The notes under the pieces were generated by a model. It was given only the letters and a program-made list of their open reading frames with translations. It did no database searches and was not told the DNA's origin. From contig NZ_QYUL01000001.1 in NCBI RefSeq assembly GCF_003590795.1, forward strand, positions 389,001 to 453,000: a stretch of DNA of 64,000 nt. Reading direction: 5' to 3'. The DNA is from Azospirillum cavernae (GTDB lineage Bacteria; Pseudomonadota; Alphaproteobacteria; Azospirillales; Azospirillaceae). The position numbers and the translations under genes were made by a program. Below, in pieces: positions 61,327 through 64,000 of the stretch (its first letter is position 1; each line of letters begins with the position of its first letter).

Positions 61327-62628
61327 ATGGCGATGCGGAGTTTGACGACCGAAGGCCAGGAGCAGTTGGCCGGAATCGCCCGCCGTCGCGGCGTCAGCGA
61401 CGACGCGGCGCGGTCCATGCTGGCGGCGCTGACCAACGGCGGCGGAACCATGGCCCAATTCAACCACCCGGAATTCGGCGGGGCGGGGCAGTGGATGCAG
61501 GGCGGCATGACCATGGTCAGCGACCTGTTCAACAACGCGCTGAAGGCCACCGTGGACGGGCTGTGCAACGACCTTGCCGCCCTGCTGCTGAACCCGGCCC
61601 CGGGGACGTGGCGGGAGGACGCGGCGGCGCCGGGCTTTGGAAGCGGCTCGGGCGGCGGCTCGGGTGGTGATTGGTGGCCAAGCGGGTTGGGCGCGCCCAA
61701 CGCCAGCGGCGCGCAGAATGATTTGCGTTACGCCTATTTCGCCGACGCGTGCCGTTTGGCGGTGGAGATCGCCGGGGCCTTGACCCTTTACGACACCGCC
61801 GACCACCGGATTTCCGGGGTGTCGCAGCAGCAGGGCCATGGCTGGACGCTGACCTTCACCAGCCAACACGGAACCGTGCCGCTGTCGTCGCTGCGGGTGG
61901 TCGATGGCGGCGGGCAGGCCGCGTCTTTATCGTCGCCCCCATGGGCGGAGACGCAGCCGATTCCACAGCAAGTCATCCAGCCTCAACCCGTCCAGCCCCA
62001 ACCAACCCCGAACCAACCAACCCAAACGGGCGGGCCGTTGATTCTGGAGAACAGCGTCTGGTCCTTTGGTCCGGCGGAAGGGCGGGCGGTGACGACGCTC
62101 GCCTTGGCGGCGGATGGCGGCGTCACCGGCGGCGACGACGCGCGGGTGCGCTATTGGTCGGTGGAGGATGACGGGCTGACCTTTTACGACGCCGATGGTC
62201 GGCCATCGGTGCGCTTCGCTCTGCCAAGCGGCGGGATGCCCGCGTCCGGCTTGACGGGCCAAGACCCGAACCGGCCCGGACAGACCTATTTCCTGCGCTC
62301 CCCCACGGCGGCGACGCTGGACTCCCCCGCGCCGGTCGCGGCGCCGTCGGCGGCCTTGCCGGTCGATCTGACCGTCGGGGCGTGGAGCCTGGAGGATGTC
62401 GCGGGAAACCGGCTCTGCGGCCTGCGTCTTCTGCCCGATGGCCGGGTCGAGGGCGGGCGCGTTGGCGAGGCGGCGTGGCGGATCACCGGCCACAGCCTGG
62501 TCTTTCTGCATGGCAGCGGTCGCCCGACCGCGCGCTTTGATCTGTTCCAGTTCCGCGCCGGGCGTTGGACGGTGATCGGCGCGCCGCTGAACAACGAATC
62601 CGTCTCGCTGTTCCTCAAGCAAGCCTGA
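61327..62628 (+). CDS. SHOCT-like domain protein with beta-rich C-terminus
   Basis: 433 residues. Residues 5-35 (LTTEGQEQLAGIARRRGVSD then MLAALTNGGGTMAQFNHPEF) resemble a SHOCT-type short helical motif. The next helix continues to about residue 90. Gly/Ser-rich and Pro/Gln-rich linkers (about 98-115 and 210-240) separate two or three beta-sandwich-like repeats (SVWSFGPAEGRAVTTLALAADG; GAWSLEDVAGNRLCGLRLLPDG), whose similar openings suggest an internal duplication. No signal peptide. Function unknown. Confidence 0.72.
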   Translation: MAMRSLTTEGQEQLAGIARRRGVSDDAARSMLAALTNGGGTMAQFNHPEFGGAGQWMQGGMTMVSDLFNNALKATVDGLCNDLAALLLNPAPGTWREDAAAPGFGSGSGGGSGGDWWPSGLGAPNASGAQNDLRYAYFADACRLAVEIAGALTLYDTADHRISGVSQQQGHGWTLTFTSQHGTVPLSSLRVVDGGGQAASLSSPPWAETQPIPQQVIQPQPVQPQPTPNQPTQTGGPLILENSVWSFGPAEGRAVTTLALAADGGVTGGDDARVRYWSVEDDGLTFYDADGRPSVRFALPSGGMPASGLTGQDPNRPGQTYFLRSPTAATLDSPAPVAAPSAALPVDLTVGAWSLEDVAGNRLCGLRLLPDGRVEGGRVGEAAWRITGHSLVFLHGSGRPTARFDLFQFRAGRWTVIGAPLNNESVSLFLKQA

Positions 62629-62638
62629 TTCGCCACCC

Positions 62639-64000
62639 TCACCGCCGTTTCGGGCCGAACCGTTTGCGCGGCGCGCCCCGGAAACCGGCGGCGGGCGGCG
62701 GTTCGCGGCGGCGGGCGCGGGAGGCGAGTTTCTCCGACAGGCGTTGGCCGATGGCGTCGCGGGCGGCGCGCACGCGGTCGCGGTCGGGCAGGGAGTCGGG
62801 GAATTTGCGGGCGGCCCAGAAATACAGGTCGCAGGCGCGCGAATAGGCTTCCAGCGCGTCGGCCTCCAACCCGTCCAGCCGGTCGGGCATCAGGCGGGCC
62901 AGCGGCAGCCGCTCCCCCGCTTCGATGGCGTCGAGGATGGCGGCGAAGACGCGGGCGTCCGCCGCATCGTCCAGATCGGCGGGGGCGAGCAGCAAATCCA
63001 GGCGCTGGGACAGGCTCAAACGCCGGGAATCCACCAGCAGGGCGGCGCGGCGCAGCGCCGACAGGTCGGACAGGCGGAAGGGCGACCCGGCGGTTTTCGC
63101 CGCGCTGTTGCCCTCGGTGAAGCAATCGACCAGCAGGCGGGTTTCGGCCCCGCCGAGATGCTCGGCCAACCGGGCCAGCATGGCGCGGGACGGGCGCACC
63201 GGCAACGGCGCGTCGGCGCGCAGGCGCGCGTCGGGCCGCTCCAGCAATTGGCGCAGCGCTTGCGGCGTGCCGCGCCCGATGACTCCGTAAAACCCCTCCT
63301 CATGCTGGCCGAATCGCCCGGCGCGTCCGGCGATCTGCTTCACCTCGGTGGCGGTCAGCGGGCGGACGGACGTGCCGTCGAATTTTTCCAGCGCGGTGAA
63401 CAGCACCCGGCGACAGGGCAGGTTCAGCCCCATGCCGATGGCGTCGGTCGCCACCACGACGTCGGCCTCGCCCGACAGAAAGCGCGCCGCCTCGCGGCGG
63501 CGAACGGCGGGGGCCAGCGCGCCATAGACGGCGGCGACCGACAGCCCGCGCGCCAGCAGCGTGTCGCGCACGCTGTGCACCTCGCGCCGGGAAAAGGCGA
63601 TCAACGCGTCGCCCGGCTCCACCTCCGGCCAATCCAGGCGGCGGTCGAGCGGGGTCAGCGGCGTCTTGCGCTCCAGCTCCACCACCTCCAGCGGCTCGCC
63701 CAGATGGGCGGCGGCGCGCTCCACCAGCGGGCGGATCTCCGGCGCGCCCAGAATGAACAGGGTGTCGGCGGGAACCCCGATCAAGGCGGCGGTCCAGGCC
63801 CAGCCGCGTTCCGGGTCGGCCAGCATCTGGATTTCGTCGATCACCGCGACCTCGACCGGGCGGTTGGGATCCATCAGCTCGATGGTGGACGCGGTGTGGC
63901 GGGCGCCGGGGGTGCGGATCTCCTCCTCCCCCGTCACCAGGGTGGTTGGGGTTCCGTCGGCGTTCAGCCGTTCCATCACCTCCAAGGCCAGCAGGCGCAG
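62639..64000 (-). CDS. SUV3-like ATP-dependent RNA helicase, N-terminus beyond window
   Basis: 454 codons visible; the frame is open to the right edge (it reads LRLLA before the first listed start), so the Walker A part lies outside. Seen are the Walker-B box VAVIDEIQMLADPERGWAWT, motif III region LFILGAPEIRPL and ALIAFSRREVHSVRD. VVVATDAIGMGLNLP and KQIAGRAGRFG (motif VI) follow, in SUV3 order. The C-terminal tail is Arg/Lys-rich (KRFGPKRR at the end), useful for RNA binding. Mitochondrial SUV3 works with an exoribonuclease in RNA decay; the bacterial homologue's role is less known. Confidence 0.85.
   Translation of the reverse strand: MRLLALEVMERLNADGTPTTLVTGEEEIRTPGARHTASTIELMDPNRPVEVAVIDEIQMLADPERGWAWTAALIGVPADTLFILGAPEIRPLVERAAAHLGEPLEVVELERKTPLTPLDRRLDWPEVEPGDALIAFSRREVHSVRDTLLARGLSVAAVYGALAPAVRRREAARFLSGEADVVVATDAIGMGLNLPCRRVLFTALEKFDGTSVRPLTATEVKQIAGRAGRFGQHEEGFYGVIGRGTPQALRQLLERPDARLRADAPLPVRPSRAMLARLAEHLGGAETRLLVDCFTEGNSAAKTAGSPFRLSDLSALRRAALLVDSRRLSLSQRLDLLLAPADLDDAADARVFAAILDAIEAGERLPLARLMPDRLDGLEADALEAYSRACDLYFWAARKFPDSLPDRDRVRAARDAIGQRLSEKLASRARRREPPPAAGFRGAPRKRFGPKRR

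Noticed and set aside
1..64000. CRISPR array
   Set aside because: No set of regularly spaced direct repeats with unique spacers was seen; the regular repeats in 30.7-31.3 kb are RTX coding repeats.

Overview
The window is GC-rich DNA of an alphaproteobacterium, most likely from the Rhodospirillales. The housekeeping genes point there: an alphaproteobacterial-type GlnD, MutS, a CobO/CobQ/CobD/CobC set with aerobic-type names, a DUF1244 protein, RHH_4 and DUF29 proteins, and a SUV3-like helicase. I do not assign a genus.

Positions 1 to about 28062 are a prophage whose left end lies outside the window. It has a tyrosine integrase, a DUF3164 gene and a DNA methyltransferase. These are followed by a lambda-type head module (Nu1-like, GpA, W, B, C, scaffold-like, D, E, FII) and then a Mu-type contractile tail in Mu gene order. 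That tail order is DUF2635, sheath L, tube M, gp41 with a -1 frameshift extension, tape measure, N, gp44/P, gp45, gp46, gp47, gp48 and fibre genes. A lysis cassette (lysozyme, Rz, overlapping Rz1) closes the block. Two genes on the opposite strand, an HNH protein and an EamA transporter, sit between the lysis genes and the right end. That end is the 3' half of a tRNA-Lys gene (28018-28062), read here as attR. No transposase, repressor or replication gene is visible. If they exist they lie left of the window.

From 28.06 to 28.65 kb there is an AT-rich intergenic stretch with a strong terminator. It leads to a large RTX-type secreted protein (28.65-31.78 kb) with a 63-residue higher-order repeat, then a ribbon-helix-helix regulator and an alpha/beta hydrolase. 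The stretch 33.2-38.7 kb is a cobalamin late-synthesis cluster (cobU, cobO, cobQ, then cobD and cobC in divergent orientation) with a vapBC toxin-antitoxin pair lodged in the middle.

The stretch 38.8-47.8 kb is signalling. It holds a PAS-GGDEF cyclase, then STAS, SpoIIE-phosphatase and receiver-HATPase proteins that look like one partner-switching module. A seven-domain hybrid histidine kinase follows, divergent from a periplasmic solute-binding protein. The stretch 47.9-53.2 kb holds a glutathione transferase, DUF1244, a DUF2478-DUF364 fusion behind a TusA-like sulfur carrier, an Hsp70-like (YegD type) protein and a fatty acid desaturase. After a block of intergenic inverted repeats come mutS, three small uncharacterised genes, glnD with DUF29, a SHOCT-like protein and the C-terminal part of a SUV3-like RNA helicase that runs off the right edge.
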